Below, piece by piece: positions 15,295 to 26,424 of a stretch of 32,400 bases of DNA. This DNA is from Dactylosporangium sucinum (GTDB lineage: Bacteria > Actinomycetota > Actinomycetes > Mycobacteriales > Micromonosporaceae): positions 175,278 to 207,677 of the forward strand of contig NZ_BMPI01000013.1 in the NCBI RefSeq assembly GCF_014647515.1, in the 5' to 3' direction. Each line of letters starts with the position of its first letter. Within the stretch, counting starts at the first letter, position 1. The notes under the pieces are model-generated. The model was not told the DNA's origin and searched no databases. It saw nothing but the letters and a program-made list of their open reading frames with translations. Position numbers and translations under genes: made by a program.

Positions 15295-15891
15295 ATGACC
15301 GCCGAGCACGAGGCACAGGCGGCCATCGCCCGCCACGTGAAGCTGCTCAGGCAGGGCCGACGCTGGTCGCTGGACGAGCTCGCGAGCCGCTCCGGTGTGA
15401 GCAAGGGCATGCTCGTGCAGATCGAGGGCGCCCGCACCAACCCGAGCATCGGCACGCTGTGCCGCATCGCCGAGTCGTTCGGCGTGAGCATCGGCCGGCT
15501 GCTGGAGGCCGCGCCCGAGCCGGACGTGCGGCTCGTCGGGGCCGACGAGCCGCCGGTGCTGTGGCGCGGCGAGGCCGGCGGCACCGGCCGGCTGCTGCGC
15601 GGGGTGAACGACCCGGCGTTCGTCGAGGTGTGGGAGTGGCGGATGGCGCCGGGCGAGGACCACGACTCGGGCGACCACGCGCCCGGCACCCGCGAGATCC
15701 TCCAGCTGCGCGAGGGCGCGCTGGTGGTGACCGTCGACGGCGCCGGCTACGCGGTGCGGGCCGGCGAGACGATCGACTTCCGCGCCGACCGCCCCCACGC
15801 CTACCGGAATTCCGGCGACGTGGAGGCGGTCCTCACGATGGTGGTCGTGATGCCCGAGGGCGAACGCGACCGGTCACAGCGAGTGACCTGA
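15295..15891 (+). CDS. XRE-family regulator with C-terminal cupin domain
   Basis: The 198-residue protein has an N-terminal helix-turn-helix (about 10-65: HVKLLRQGRRWSLDELASRSGVSKGMLVQIE then NPSIGTLCRIAESFGVSIGRLLE). A cupin barrel follows at about 115-190 (GTREILQLREGALVVTVDG, AGETIDFRADRPHAYRNSG). Such regulators usually repress a neighbouring metabolic or transport gene and sense a small ligand in the cupin; the ligand is unknown. ATG at 15295 has GGAGG 8 nt upstream. Its divergent partner is the B3/B4 gene and both may use the palindromes between them. It converges on ileS with a 36-bp gap. Confidence 0.92.
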   Translation: MTAEHEAQAAIARHVKLLRQGRRWSLDELASRSGVSKGMLVQIEGARTNPSIGTLCRIAESFGVSIGRLLEAAPEPDVRLVGADEPPVLWRGEAGGTGRLLRGVNDPAFVEVWEWRMAPGEDHDSGDHAPGTREILQLREGALVVTVDGAGYAVRAGETIDFRADRPHAYRNSGDVEAVLTMVVVMPEGERDRSQRVT

Positions 15892-15927
15892 GCGCGGCGG
15901 CCATCGGGGACGGTCGCCTGAAAAATG

Positions 15928-19041
<3,114 letters not shown>

Positions 19042-19262
19042 CGGGGGCCACTCTCCTCGCGTGGTCTGCAGTTTCCTGTCCACGCGGGGACGAACCCGTC
19101 GCCGGGTCCGCGGTACCACCCCGCTTGCCGCCCGATCTTCCCGGCGGCCGCTCGTTGGCCGGCTGTGACGGGCCGTCCCGTCCGGTTCTACTGAGGCTCG
19201 CGCCCGTTCTTCCGGAGGCTCACCGGTGATGGCCGGGTCGATGCCTGTACGTCGAGGATACC
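19042..19262 (-). promoter_or_regulatory. Translational T-box riboswitch of ileS
   Basis: The leader senses uncharged tRNA-Ile. From 5' to 3' on the minus strand it shows the Ile specifier codon ATC (19230-19228, in GGCCATCACCGG), the actinobacterial blocks AGCCTCCGGAAGAACGG and AGTAGAACCGG, and the T-box GCGGGGTGGTACCGCGG (about 19124-19108). The bulge TGGTACC (19118-19112) is framed by GCGGGG (19124-19119) and CCCCGC (19089-19084). A competing hairpin CGCGTGG/CCACGCG (19086-19080 and 19064-19058) shares bases 19084-19086 with that stem and abuts the ribosome site GAGGAGAG. No terminator is present, so control should be at translation, as known for actinobacterial ileS. Confidence 0.93.
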
Positions 19263-19289
19263 GCGCCCCGCGAGCGGGTTTCCGGCCCA

Positions 19290-19342
19290 CCCATAAGAAA
19301 TAGTAAAGAAACCTTGACATTAATCGCGCGCTCGGCTTTCGT
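19290..19342 (+). promoter_or_regulatory. AT-rich chitinase promoter region
   Basis: An AT-rich block (ATAAGAAATAGTAAAGAAAC) ends in TTGACA at 19314-19319. TTTCGT stands 17 nt further on as a weak -10. This is the clearest composition break in the area. No 12-bp chitinase direct repeat of the Streptomyces kind was found. Confidence 0.4.
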
Positions 19343-19389
19343 GGAGCACACGTCGACGCCCATCGACGCCACCCCCACCTGGAGCCGCC

Positions 19390-20913
19390 ATGCGCCCACG
19401 CAAGATCGCCCTGCTCGCGGGGTCCGGCGCGGCCGTCCTGACCCTCGCCGGGGTCGCGATCGCCATGCCCGCCTCCGCCGCCGAACTGCTCACCAACCCC
19501 GGGTTCGAGACCGGCAACGCCTCGGGCTGGACCTGCGAGGCCGGCGCCTCGGTCACCTCGGGCGGCGCCCGCTCGGGCACCTGGAAGCTGGCCGGGACGC
19601 CCGGCGGCGGCACCGCGAAGTGCTCGCAGACGGTGTCGGTCCAGCCCAACACGAAGTACACCTTCTCGGGCTACGTCAACGGCTCCTACGTGTTCATCGG
19701 CGCCACCGGCGGGGTGGACGCGAGCACCTGGACCCCGGGCACCGGGGGCGCCTACGCGCCGCTGTCGGTGTCGTTCACCACCGGCGCGTCCCAGACCTCG
19801 GCCGTCGTCTACGTCCACGGCTGGTACGGCCAGCCCGCGTACACCGCCGACGACTTCTCGGTGAGCGGCCCCGGCGGCAACCCGACGACCGCGCCGCCGA
19901 CCACGGCGTCGCCGTCGCCGTCCCGCTCGTCGGCCTCGCCGTCCGCGTCGCCGTCGCGTTCGCCCTCGCAGTCCGCTTCGCCGTCGCCGTCGACCTCCCA
20001 GCCGCCGACCGGATCGCTGCCGAAGCACTTCCTGACCGGGTACTGGCAGGACTTCGTCAACGGCGCGGCCAAGCTGCGGCTGCGGGACGTGCCGGCCGAG
20101 TACGACCTCATCGACGTCGCGTTCGCCGAGACCGGCTCCCAGCCCGGCCAGCTCACCTTCCAGGTCGACCCGGGCCTGTCGGCGGCGCTCGGCGGGTACA
20201 CCGACGCCGACTTCAAGGCCGACGTCGCCACGCTGCACTCGCGGGGCAAGAAGGTGATCCTCTCGGTCGGCGGTGAGGCCGGCCGGGTGAGCGTCGGCGA
20301 CGCCACCGCCGCGACGAACTTCGCGAACAGCGCGTACTCGCTCATGCAGCAGTACGGGTTCGACGGCGTCGACATCGACCTGGAGAACGGGCTCAACCCG
20401 ACCTACATGGCCCAGGCCCTGCGCGCGCTGCGGGCCAAGGCCGGCGCGAACCTCATCATCACCATGGCGCCGCAGACGATCGACATGCAGTCCACGGGCA
20501 GCAGCTACTTCGCGCTCGCCCTGTCGATCAAGGACATCCTGACGGTCGTCTACACGCAGTACTACAACAGCGGCAGCATGCTCGGCTGCGACCAGATGCA
20601 GGCGTACTCGCAGGGCACGGTCAACTTCATCACCGCGCTCGCCTGCATCCAGCTGGAGAACGGCCTGCGCCCCGACCAGGTCGCCGTCGGCCTGCCGGCC
20701 GGCCCCGGCGCCGCGGGCGGCGGCGTGGTCTCGCCGACCGTCGTCAACCAGGCGCTCTCCTGCCTGGCGACGGGGACGAGCTGCGGAACTTTCAAGCCGC
20801 CGCACACCTACCCGGGCATCCGCGGGGCGATGACCTGGTCCATCAACTGGGACGTCACGAACGGCAACAACTTCGCTCGCACCGTGAAGCCCCACCTCGC
20901 CACACTGCCCTAG
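19390..20913 (+). CDS. Secreted GH18 chitinase with N-terminal binding module
   Basis: The 507-residue protein starts with a signal peptide ([11 protein letters not shown]..., likely cut at ASA-AE, residues 30/31). A carbohydrate-binding-like beta-sandwich follows ([17 protein letters not shown] to about 158), then a Ser/Pro linker (about 165-208). The catalytic GH18 barrel has the SxGG motif ([12 protein letters not shown]) and DGVDIDLE, with E332 the catalytic acid. W in AMTWSINWD closes the barrel. It should cut chitin outside the cell. ATG at 19390 has GGAG 5 nt upstream. It stands alone, with its own AT-rich promoter and a strong terminator. Substrate-assisted catalysis and chitin specificity are inferred from the family; endo- and exo-action cannot be told apart here. 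Confidence 0.93.
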   Translation: MRPRKIALLAGSGAAVLTLAGVAIAMPASAAELLTNPGFETGNASGWTCEAGASVTSGGARSGTWKLAGTPGGGTAKCSQTVSVQPNTKYTFSGYVNGSYVFIGATGGVDASTWTPGTGGAYAPLSVSFTTGASQTSAVVYVHGWYGQPAYTADDFSVSGPGGNPTTAPPTTASPSPSRSSASPSASPSRSPSQSASPSPSTSQPPTGSLPKHFLTGYWQDFVNGAAKLRLRDVPAEYDLIDVAFAETGSQPGQLTFQVDPGLSAALGGYTDADFKADVATLHSRGKKVILSVGGEAGRVSVGDATAATNFANSAYSLMQQYGFDGVDIDLENGLNPTYMAQALRALRAKAGANLIITMAPQTIDMQSTGSSYFALALSIKDILTVVYTQYYNSGSMLGCDQMQAYSQGTVNFITALACIQLENGLRPDQVAVGLPAGPGAAGGGVVSPTVVNQALSCLATGTSCGTFKPPHTYPGIRGAMTWSINWDVTNGNNFARTVKPHLATLP

Positions 20914-20945
20914 ATCTTCCGGACCTGATTCGTGGGGAGGGCAGT

Positions 20946-20983
20946 GGTTCCCGCGGCCGACGTCGGCAGCGGCCGCGGGAACC
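20946..20983 (+). terminator. Terminator of the chitinase gene
   Basis: GGTTCCCGCGGCCG (20946-20959) is the exact complement of 20970-20983 around a 10-nt loop, 32 nt after the chitinase stop. No T-run follows, as is common in high-GC actinomycetes. Confidence 0.65.
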
Positions 20984-21017
20984 GCCGCCCGTAGCGCAGC
21001 TTTCCTCCACCAACACC

Positions 21018-21055
21018 GTGTGGGGAGCGGGTGTCCCAGCACCCGCTCCCCACAC
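21018..21055 (-). terminator. Terminator of the Pro/Thr-rich gene
   Basis: GTGTGGGGAGCGGGTG (21018-21033) pairs perfectly with 21040-21055 around a 6-nt loop, 11 nt after the stop of the minus-strand gene. Together with the chitinase hairpin it separates the two convergent units. Confidence 0.65.
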
Positions 21056-21066
21056 GACTGTCTTCC

Positions 21067-21804
21067 TCAGTGCGCGCCGAAGGTCGGCATCGGCGCCGGG
21101 ATGATCGGGATCATCCCGCCCGGCACGTCGGTCGGGTCGGGCATCGGGATCGTGCCGCCCGGCGCCGGCACGCCCAGGGTGCCGGTCGGGTTCGGCACCA
21201 CCGTGAACGTGTCCGTCGGGTACGGCAGCACCGTGCAGGCCACGGACGGGCCCGGCACGACGGTTTCCGTCGGCAGCGGCACGCCGGCCGTGCCGGTCGG
21301 GTTCGGCAGCGGCACGCCCACGGTGTCCGTCGGCGTCGGGTACGAGTACGGGTTCGTGGTGTCCGCCGGCGTGGGCAGCGGGCTGGAGCCGTTCATGCCC
21401 GGCGGGACGATGATCACCGCGCCGGTGCCGGACGGGCTCGGCGCCGGCGTCCCGGCGCCCGGCACGGTCGGGACGGCGCCCGGGATGGTGCCGGTCGGGT
21501 TCGGCACGGCCGTGAACGTGCCGGTCGGGCTCGGCACACCGGGGCTCGCCGTGGCGCACGGGTCGTCGAACACGCCCGGATCGGTGGTCGGCGTCGCCGC
21601 CGGGTCGGGCGGCAGCGCGGTGCTCCACGGATCCCGCGGCGGCGTCTCGGCAACCCCGCCGGGGCCGGTGGTCGTGGCGGCGGCGGTGGTCTGCTGGACC
21701 ACCCCGGCGGTCAGGACCGCGGCACAGCACGCGGCCCCGACCACGACGGGCGTCCGGCGCCGGCGAGCGGCTCGGGTCGGCTGGTGGTCCTCGGTGACAG
21801 GCAT
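21067..21804 (-). CDS. Pro/Thr-rich repeat protein with N-terminal membrane anchor or signal
   Basis: I do not recognise a family. The 245-residue product has a basic start (TRAARRRRTP), one hydrophobic segment at about 19-38 (VVVGAACCAAVLTAGVV), then a Pro/Thr/Gly/Val-rich chain. It is built from loose repeats: PNPTGT occurs three times, with SPTGT, SPSGTG and YPTDTFTVVP between them. Two single Cys (DDPCATA and VACTVLP) may form a disulfide outside. It is probably exported and could be a wall-associated or O-glycosylated spacer-like protein. ATG at 21804 is chosen because GGGGGA lies 8 nt before it; the frame upstream is non-coding. It is flanked by its own terminator and by ndk 150 bp upstream in the same direction. 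Confidence 0.65.
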   Translation of the reverse strand: MPVTEDHQPTRAARRRRTPVVVGAACCAAVLTAGVVQQTTAAATTTGPGGVAETPPRDPWSTALPPDPAATPTTDPGVFDDPCATASPGVPSPTGTFTAVPNPTGTIPGAVPTVPGAGTPAPSPSGTGAVIIVPPGMNGSSPLPTPADTTNPYSYPTPTDTVGVPLPNPTGTAGVPLPTETVVPGPSVACTVLPYPTDTFTVVPNPTGTLGVPAPGGTIPMPDPTDVPGGMIPIIPAPMPTFGAH

Positions 21805-21945
21805 TTCCTGAATCCCCCGTTGATCTCGGCTGCGGGCCGGGCGCCACGGGTGATCGGGCGGACGGCCCCTCCACCTCACGGTTGCACGGAGGGTGGCCGA
21901 CCAGGTGGAAAGCGGGCTATTCGCCCACGGCACCGGGAGAAGCTG

Positions 21946-21961
21946 GAATAATGCCTTATTC
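21946..21961 (-). terminator. AT-rich hairpin at the ndk stop codon
   Basis: GAATAA-TGCC-TTATTC is a 6-bp stem that contains the TAA stop of ndk. It is unusually AT-rich for the area. A small GGGC-N5-GCCC stem lies 20 nt further on (21914-21926). Either may mark the ndk mRNA end. Confidence 0.4.
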
Positions 21962-22369
21962 GGCCAGCTCGGGGAACCAGAGCGCGATCTCGCGCTTGGC
22001 GCTGTCGGGCGAGTCCGAGGCGTGCACGAGGTTCTCGCGGTTGGAGAGCGACAGGTCGCCCCGGATGCTGCCCGGCTGGGCCTTGCGGCCGTCGGTCGCG
22101 CCGATGAGCGTGCGCACGACCGTGATGGCCTCGTCGCCGGCGACGATCAGCGACACCAGGGGGCCGCCGGTCATGAAGTCGCGCAACGGCGGGTAGAAGT
22201 CGCGCTCGACGTGCTCGGCGTAGTGCTGGTCGGCCAGTGCCACGTCCATGGTGCGCAGGGTCATCGCGTCGATGGTGAGCCCCTTGCGCTCCAGTCGGGA
22301 GATGACCTCACCGACGAGACCGCGCCGGACGGCGTCCGGCTTGATGAGAACGAGCGTGCGCTCGGCCAC
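21956..22369 (-). CDS. ndk: Nucleoside diphosphate kinase
   Basis: Ndk moves the terminal phosphate of ATP to other nucleoside diphosphates through a phospho-histidine. The 137-residue protein shows ERTLVLIKPDAVRRGLVGEVISRLERKG, the Kpn-loop region DFMTGGPLVSLIVAG, and the active-site motif NLVH116ASDSPDSAKREIALWF. Length is standard. The start is GTG at 22369, with GGAGG 6 nt upstream. In many actinobacteria ndk lies near valS, folC and a DUF4233 gene, as here, but in this window a divergent VOC-fusion gene separates them. Confidence 0.98.
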   Translation of the reverse strand: MAERTLVLIKPDAVRRGLVGEVISRLERKGLTIDAMTLRTMDVALADQHYAEHVERDFYPPLRDFMTGGPLVSLIVAGDEAITVVRTLIGATDGRKAQPGSIRGDLSLSNRENLVHASDSPDSAKREIALWFPELAE

Positions 22370-22474
22370 GACGATCCTCCAAAGCTGGTGCTGGTACCAC
22401 CCGGAGCCTACCCAGCGTCACCGAACCGGCCCCGCCAGGGTGCCGCGGACTTCCGTTTGGGTGATGATCAGGCA

Positions 22475-22480
22475 TAGCCT
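22475..22480 (+). promoter_or_regulatory. Candidate -10 box (TAGCCT) of the VOC-fusion gene
   Basis: TAGCCT stands 28 nt before the TTG start at 22509. That leaves a leader of about 20 nt with the ribosome site GGGGAGG 5 nt before TTG. This supports the TTG start over frames open further upstream. Confidence 0.45.
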
Positions 22481-22508
22481 GGTGTCACAGTCGTCTGGGG
22501 AGGTCGAC

Positions 22509-25076
22509 TTGCCGTCCCGCACCAATCCGCCGTCGTCCGGCAGCCGGGGGCTCGTCATCGCATCGTTGGTCCTCGTGGGCGGCCTGCTGGCCTCCTGCGG
22601 CTGGGGCCAGGAGAATCCGGTGCTCGTCGCGCTGGGCGTCGTCGTGGTGGCTGCCGGCCCGCTCGGCGTGATGTTCCTGAACTCGCGCAACCGCGTCCGG
22701 CAGTATGTCTACGGTCAGGCCACAGTGGACGACATCTCGCCCCGGCCGTCGACCGAGGCCCGCGCCGCCCGCGCCCGGCTGCGCCTGACGGTCCGCGCGA
22801 CCGGCATCAACGGCGTCTCCGTGTCGCTGACGGATCCGGCGGTGCCGCTGGAGAAATGGCCGGAGCCCGGCGCCACCCTGCCGGTGCGGGTGCTCAAGGG
22901 CAAGCCGGCCCGGGTGACCGTCCGCTGGGACCGCGTGCAGACGCACGAGGAGGCGATGGCCGAGGAGCTGCTCACCCCGCCCGGCACGCCCCCGTCCCCC
23001 CGCAACAGGTACTCGGTCGATGGCGAGAGCTACCTCGACGCCCCGCTGCACATCCCGCCCGACGACCGCCCGACGATGGATCTGCCGCCGGTCACCGCCC
23101 CGATCACCGAGCCGCCCCGCCACGCCGGCCGCCCGATCGTCTCCGGCGGCGGCCCGGCGACGGCGGTCGCGGACCGCCCGGCCCGCCCGGCCGGCCCGGA
23201 GGCGCCCGAGGGCATGCGGGCCGAGCCCCTGGCCGCCTCCCGCGCCGAGGCCGTGCAGGCCGCCGAGGCCGAGGCACTGGCGGGCGGGGAGCTGCGCGAG
23301 GACGACGTGGAGGTCGCCGAGCCGCCGGCCGGGGCCGGGCACCACCTGCCGCCCGCGGTCGACGCGCTGGCGACCGGCCGCCCGGAGCCCGAGGAGATCC
23401 CCACCTCCGCCCAGGCCGCCGGCGCGGAGCCGGCCGGGCCGGGCACCGCGCTGGTGCCGGCGCAGGGGGTGCGCTCCGACTGGCGGCCCGACCGCACGAC
23501 GGCGATGCGGACCGAGTCCTCGCAGGGCGTGCGGGTCGACGCACCGCTCGGCCTCAGCGACCACCCCAACGGGCCGGTCGAGACCCGGGCCGCGCTCGGC
23601 AGCGTGTCCGCCGACGACGAGCCGTGGGTGGGCCGGCTGCCCTCCCGGCCGGTGCCGGGCAGCGGCCACCGCCGGCCCAGCCCCCGGCCCCGTCCGAGCC
23701 CACGCCCGAGCCAGCGGCGCCGCACGGAGAAGCCGGACGCCGACCGCGACAGCCTGTCGCTGCTGGGGACGGTGGCGCCGCCGGACGAGTACACGATCCC
23801 CGAGGGCGGCTCCCTGCTGACCCCGACCGAGACACCGCCGGCCGAGGCACCGCCGGCCGGCACCGCGCCGGCCGGGACCGCCGAGGACGCCGTGGTGGAG
23901 GAGGCCGCGGCCGAGCCGGTGACGGTGTCCACCGTGGACGGCGAACCGGCCGCCGAACCCCTCGCCGAGCCCCTCGCCGAGGCCGGCGCCGACGCGAAGA
24001 TCGGCCCGGAAGCCGAGCCGGACACCGAACCGGAGACCGAGCCGCTGGCCGAGGTCCCGCCGGAGGCCGTCTCCACCACCGTGTCCACCGTGTCCACCGT
24101 GGACAGCGAACCGGCAACCGAGCCCCTCGCCGAGGCCGCGCCGCTCGCCGCGCCGCTGACCGAAGCCGAGCCCGGCAGCGAGCCCCTCGACGAGACCGGC
24201 AGCGGCGCCGAGGCGCCGCCGGTCATCGCGTCGTACCCGGACCGGGAGACCGAGCAGCTGCCGATCCGGCTGCCCCGCCTCGAACACACCGCCGACCGGT
24301 TCACCGGGCCCGACGCGACGCCCGTGGAGACGCTCGAAGGCACCGTCCTCGACGCGCCCGCCGACGAGCCGCCGGCTCCCGCCGGGGAGCTGGCACCCGC
24401 CGTCGAGGAGGAGACGCCGCCCGCGGTCGTCGAGGAGCCCACCGCTGAACCCGGCCGGGCCGCCTCGGCCTGGGCGGCCAACGGGCGGGGGCCGGTGCCC
24501 GTCGGGGCCGGGCTGTACAGTGCGCCGCCCATCTGGCCCAAGCCCCGCGAGGCCGGGCCGGCCGACGACGACGAGGCGGTGACGCCCGACCCGTACGCGA
24601 CGGAGCACTACCTGCCGGAGGACCAGCTCGAGGAGCAGCCGCTGGCGGAGGGGGCCGTCGCCGAGTTCCTCGCCGCCTCCCCGCGCCAGCAGGCGATGCC
24701 GCTCAACGGGGTCGCCGGGGTGAGCGTCACGCTCATCGTGTCCGACCTGCAGCGGTCGCTGCGCTTCTACCGCGACACGATCGGGCTCACCGAGCTCGAC
24801 AGCGGGCCGACCAGCGCCGTGCTCGCCAGCGGCGACGCCCGGGTCGTGCTGCGCCGGGTCGCCGACATGCCGCCGGTCGACCGTCGGGTCGTGCACCTCA
24901 ACCTGGAGGTGCCCGACGTGTACGAGGCGTACGAGCGGCTGCGCGAGCAGGGCGTCGACTTCGTGCACCGGCCCCGGGTGGTGCCGCAGGGCGAACAGCT
25001 GGAGCTGTGCTCGGCGACGTTCCGCGACCCCGACGGGCACGCGATCGCCCTGACCCGCTGGGAGCTGCGCCGCTGA
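22509..25076 (+). CDS. Two-helix membrane protein with long acidic linker and C-terminal VOC domain
   Basis: The 855-residue product has an uncommon build. Two hydrophobic segments lie at about 14-29 and 37-57, the first ending LLASCGWG. A small folded region follows (RQYVYGQATVDDISP to RVTVRWDR, about 61-145). A Pro/Glu/Ala-rich, probably disordered linker of nearly 600 residues has internal repeats (VSTVDGEPAAEPLAEPLAE and VSTVDSEPATEPLAEA). The last ~125 residues form a VOC/glyoxalase fold: VTLIVSDLQRSLRFYRDTIGL, VHLNLEVPDVYEAYERLREQG, FRDPDGHAIALTRWE. One usual metal-ligand position in the first strand is Thr, so metal catalysis is doubtful; sensing or binding is possible. TTG at 22509 is preferred for its ribosome site. 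The function is unknown. Confidence 0.78.
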   Translation: MPSRTNPPSSGSRGLVIASLVLVGGLLASCGWGQENPVLVALGVVVVAAGPLGVMFLNSRNRVRQYVYGQATVDDISPRPSTEARAARARLRLTVRATGINGVSVSLTDPAVPLEKWPEPGATLPVRVLKGKPARVTVRWDRVQTHEEAMAEELLTPPGTPPSPRNRYSVDGESYLDAPLHIPPDDRPTMDLPPVTAPITEPPRHAGRPIVSGGGPATAVADRPARPAGPEAPEGMRAEPLAASRAEAVQAAEAEALAGGELREDDVEVAEPPAGAGHHLPPAVDALATGRPEPEEIPTSAQAAGAEPAGPGTALVPAQGVRSDWRPDRTTAMRTESSQGVRVDAPLGLSDHPNGPVETRAALGSVSADDEPWVGRLPSRPVPGSGHRRPSPRPRPSPRPSQRRRTEKPDADRDSLSLLGTVAPPDEYTIPEGGSLLTPTETPPAEAPPAGTAPAGTAEDAVVEEAAAEPVTVSTVDGEPAAEPLAEPLAEAGADAKIGPEAEPDTEPETEPLAEVPPEAVSTTVSTVSTVDSEPATEPLAEAAPLAAPLTEAEPGSEPLDETGSGAEAPPVIASYPDRETEQLPIRLPRLEHTADRFTGPDATPVETLEGTVLDAPADEPPAPAGELAPAVEEETPPAVVEEPTAEPGRAASAWAANGRGPVPVGAGLYSAPPIWPKPREAGPADDDEAVTPDPYATEHYLPEDQLEEQPLAEGAVAEFLAASPRQQAMPLNGVAGVSVTLIVSDLQRSLRFYRDTIGLTELDSGPTSAVLASGDARVVLRRVADMPPVDRRVVHLNLEVPDVYEAYERLREQGVDFVHRPRVVPQGEQLELCSATFRDPDGHAIALTRWELRR

Positions 25077-25094
25077 ACCGCCGCTGAACCGCCG

Positions 25095-26069
25095 CTACGA
25101 CCCGTCGTAGCGGCGCAGCGTCTCGGCCGCCTGCGCGCGCATGAGCGCCCGCAGCTCCGGCGGGTCGAGCACCTCCACGTCCGGCCCGAACCGGCCCAGG
25201 TCGATCCGCGCGTGCTCGAACGACTCGAGGGGCAGCACCACGCGGACCCGGCCGTCGGCGTCGGGCTCGCCGGCCGTCTCCCGCAGCGCCCGCTCGGCGA
25301 CGGGGCCGAGCATCCACCACATGCCGGCGGCGCGCGGCCCCACCAGTACCGTCGCGAAGCCACTGCGGTAGAGCGTCTGCTGCAGCCGGTCCGACCACTC
25401 CAGCCAGTACCGCTGGAGATCGAAGCCGGGCAGGCGCTCGAAGCGCTCGTCCAGCGCCGTCACCGCGTCCATGCGGGAGACCCGGTAGGCGTTGACGCGC
25501 TCGCGCCCCCGCGCCACGCAGTACCAGGCGGTGCCCTTGAGGACCAGGCCGAGCGGTTCGAGGGTGCGGTCGACCTCGGTGTTGTCCCATTTCGTGTACC
25601 GCAGCCGCAGCCGCCGCTGCTCCCAGACGGCCCCGGCGACGGTGTCGAGGTGCGGCGGCGCCTCCGGGTCGCGGAACCAGCCGGGCGCGTCGACGTGGAC
25701 CCGCTCCTGGATGCGCTCGGCCGTCGAGCGCTGCTCCCGCGGCATCGCCGCCAGCAGCTTGAGCTGCGCCGCCTCCAGGGTCGGGCCGAGCCCGAGGTGC
25801 GCGGCGGTGGCGCCGCTGCCGGTCAGGAACAGCGCGGCCGCCTCGTCGGTGGTGAGCCCGGTGAGGCTGGTGCGGTAGCCGTCGACGAGCTGGTACCCGC
25901 CGGCCGGGCCGCGGTCGGCGTAGACGGGCACCCCGGACGCCGAGAGGGCCTCGATGTCGCGGTACACGGTGCGGACGGAGACCTCGAGCTCGTCGGCGAT
26001 CTGCTGGGCGGTGAGCCGCCCGCGCGTCTGCAGGAGCAGCAGCGTCGACAGCAGCCGGCTCGCCCGCAC
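25095..26069 (-). CDS. WYL-domain transcriptional regulator (YafY/DeoR-like)
   Basis: The 324-residue regulator has a winged helix at about 1-60 (SRLLSTLLLLQTRGRLTAQQIADELEVSVRTVYRDIEALSASGVPV). A WYL domain follows (RLRLRYTKWDNTEVDRTLEPLGLVLKGTAWYCVARGRERVNAYRVSRM, with W-Y-C in place of W-Y-L), then a WCX extension (VRVVLPLESFEHARIDLGRFGPDVEVLDP). WYL proteins often bind nucleic acid or nucleotide-like ligands and respond to stress or DNA damage. The start is GTG at 26069, one base after the stop of the DUF4233 gene (TGACGTG). It therefore appears to be the last gene of the valS-folC unit. It converges on the VOC-fusion gene with an 18-bp gap. Confidence 0.92.
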   Translation of the reverse strand: MRASRLLSTLLLLQTRGRLTAQQIADELEVSVRTVYRDIEALSASGVPVYADRGPAGGYQLVDGYRTSLTGLTTDEAAALFLTGSGATAAHLGLGPTLEAAQLKLLAAMPREQRSTAERIQERVHVDAPGWFRDPEAPPHLDTVAGAVWEQRRLRLRYTKWDNTEVDRTLEPLGLVLKGTAWYCVARGRERVNAYRVSRMDAVTALDERFERLPGFDLQRYWLEWSDRLQQTLYRSGFATVLVGPRAAGMWWMLGPVAERALRETAGEPDADGRVRVVLPLESFEHARIDLGRFGPDVEVLDPPELRALMRAQAAETLRRYDGS

Positions 26070-26070
26070 G

Positions 26071-26424
26071 TCAGTCGGGCTTGTTCGCGTAGACCGAGCT
26101 CCGGACGTACAACACGTAGAGCCAGGTCAGCCCGAAGACGATGCCGAGCGCCAGGAGCGCCCAGTGCAGCGCGCCGCCGACGAGCAGCGCGACCTGCACG
26201 GCCAGCCCGGCCCACCACGCCCAGGCCCGCTTGAGCAGGCCGCAGAGCACGAAGCAGACCACCGCGAGGGCCACGCAGGTCCAGATGGCGGCGGTGTTGC
26301 CGCCGTCGCCGAGCTTGGCCAGCGGCAGCAGGGCGAGCAGCAGCACGACGCCCTCGACGGCGAGGGCGGCCGCGCCGACGCCGCGGACGGCCGCGCCCGG
26401 GTTCTTCAGGCCGGGGGTGCTCAT
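26071..26424 (-). CDS. DUF4233 family membrane protein
   Basis: The 117-residue protein has four membrane helices: VRGVGAAALAVEGVVLLLALLPL, TAAIWTCVALAVVCFVLCGLL, WAWWAGLAVQVALLVGGAL and WALLALGIVFGLTWLYVLYVR. It fits DUF4233, a small actinobacterial family found regularly after folC; its role is unknown. ATG at 26424 overlaps the folC stop (ATGA), so the two are translationally coupled, and the WYL regulator begins one base after its stop. A much longer frame in the same register runs upstream, antisense-like through folC, and is not real. Confidence 0.88.
   Translation of the reverse strand: MSTPGLKNPGAAVRGVGAAALAVEGVVLLLALLPLAKLGDGGNTAAIWTCVALAVVCFVLCGLLKRAWAWWAGLAVQVALLVGGALHWALLALGIVFGLTWLYVLYVRSSVYANKPD

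Noticed and set aside
19290..19320. Insertion or mobile element suggested by the AT-rich block
   Set aside because: There are no inverted ends, target repeats or transposase; a promoter before a secreted hydrolase is the simpler reading.
19042..21042. Open frame continuing 667 codons upstream of the ileS start
   Set aside because: It runs through the T-box leader and antisense to the chitinase. The translation is Arg/Gly-rich with no domain, and the start behind GAGGAGAG at 19041 gives the family N-terminus.
22248..22508. Upstream extension of the VOC-fusion protein
   Set aside because: It overlaps the start of ndk on the other strand. TAGCCT and GGGGAGG place the start at TTG 22509.
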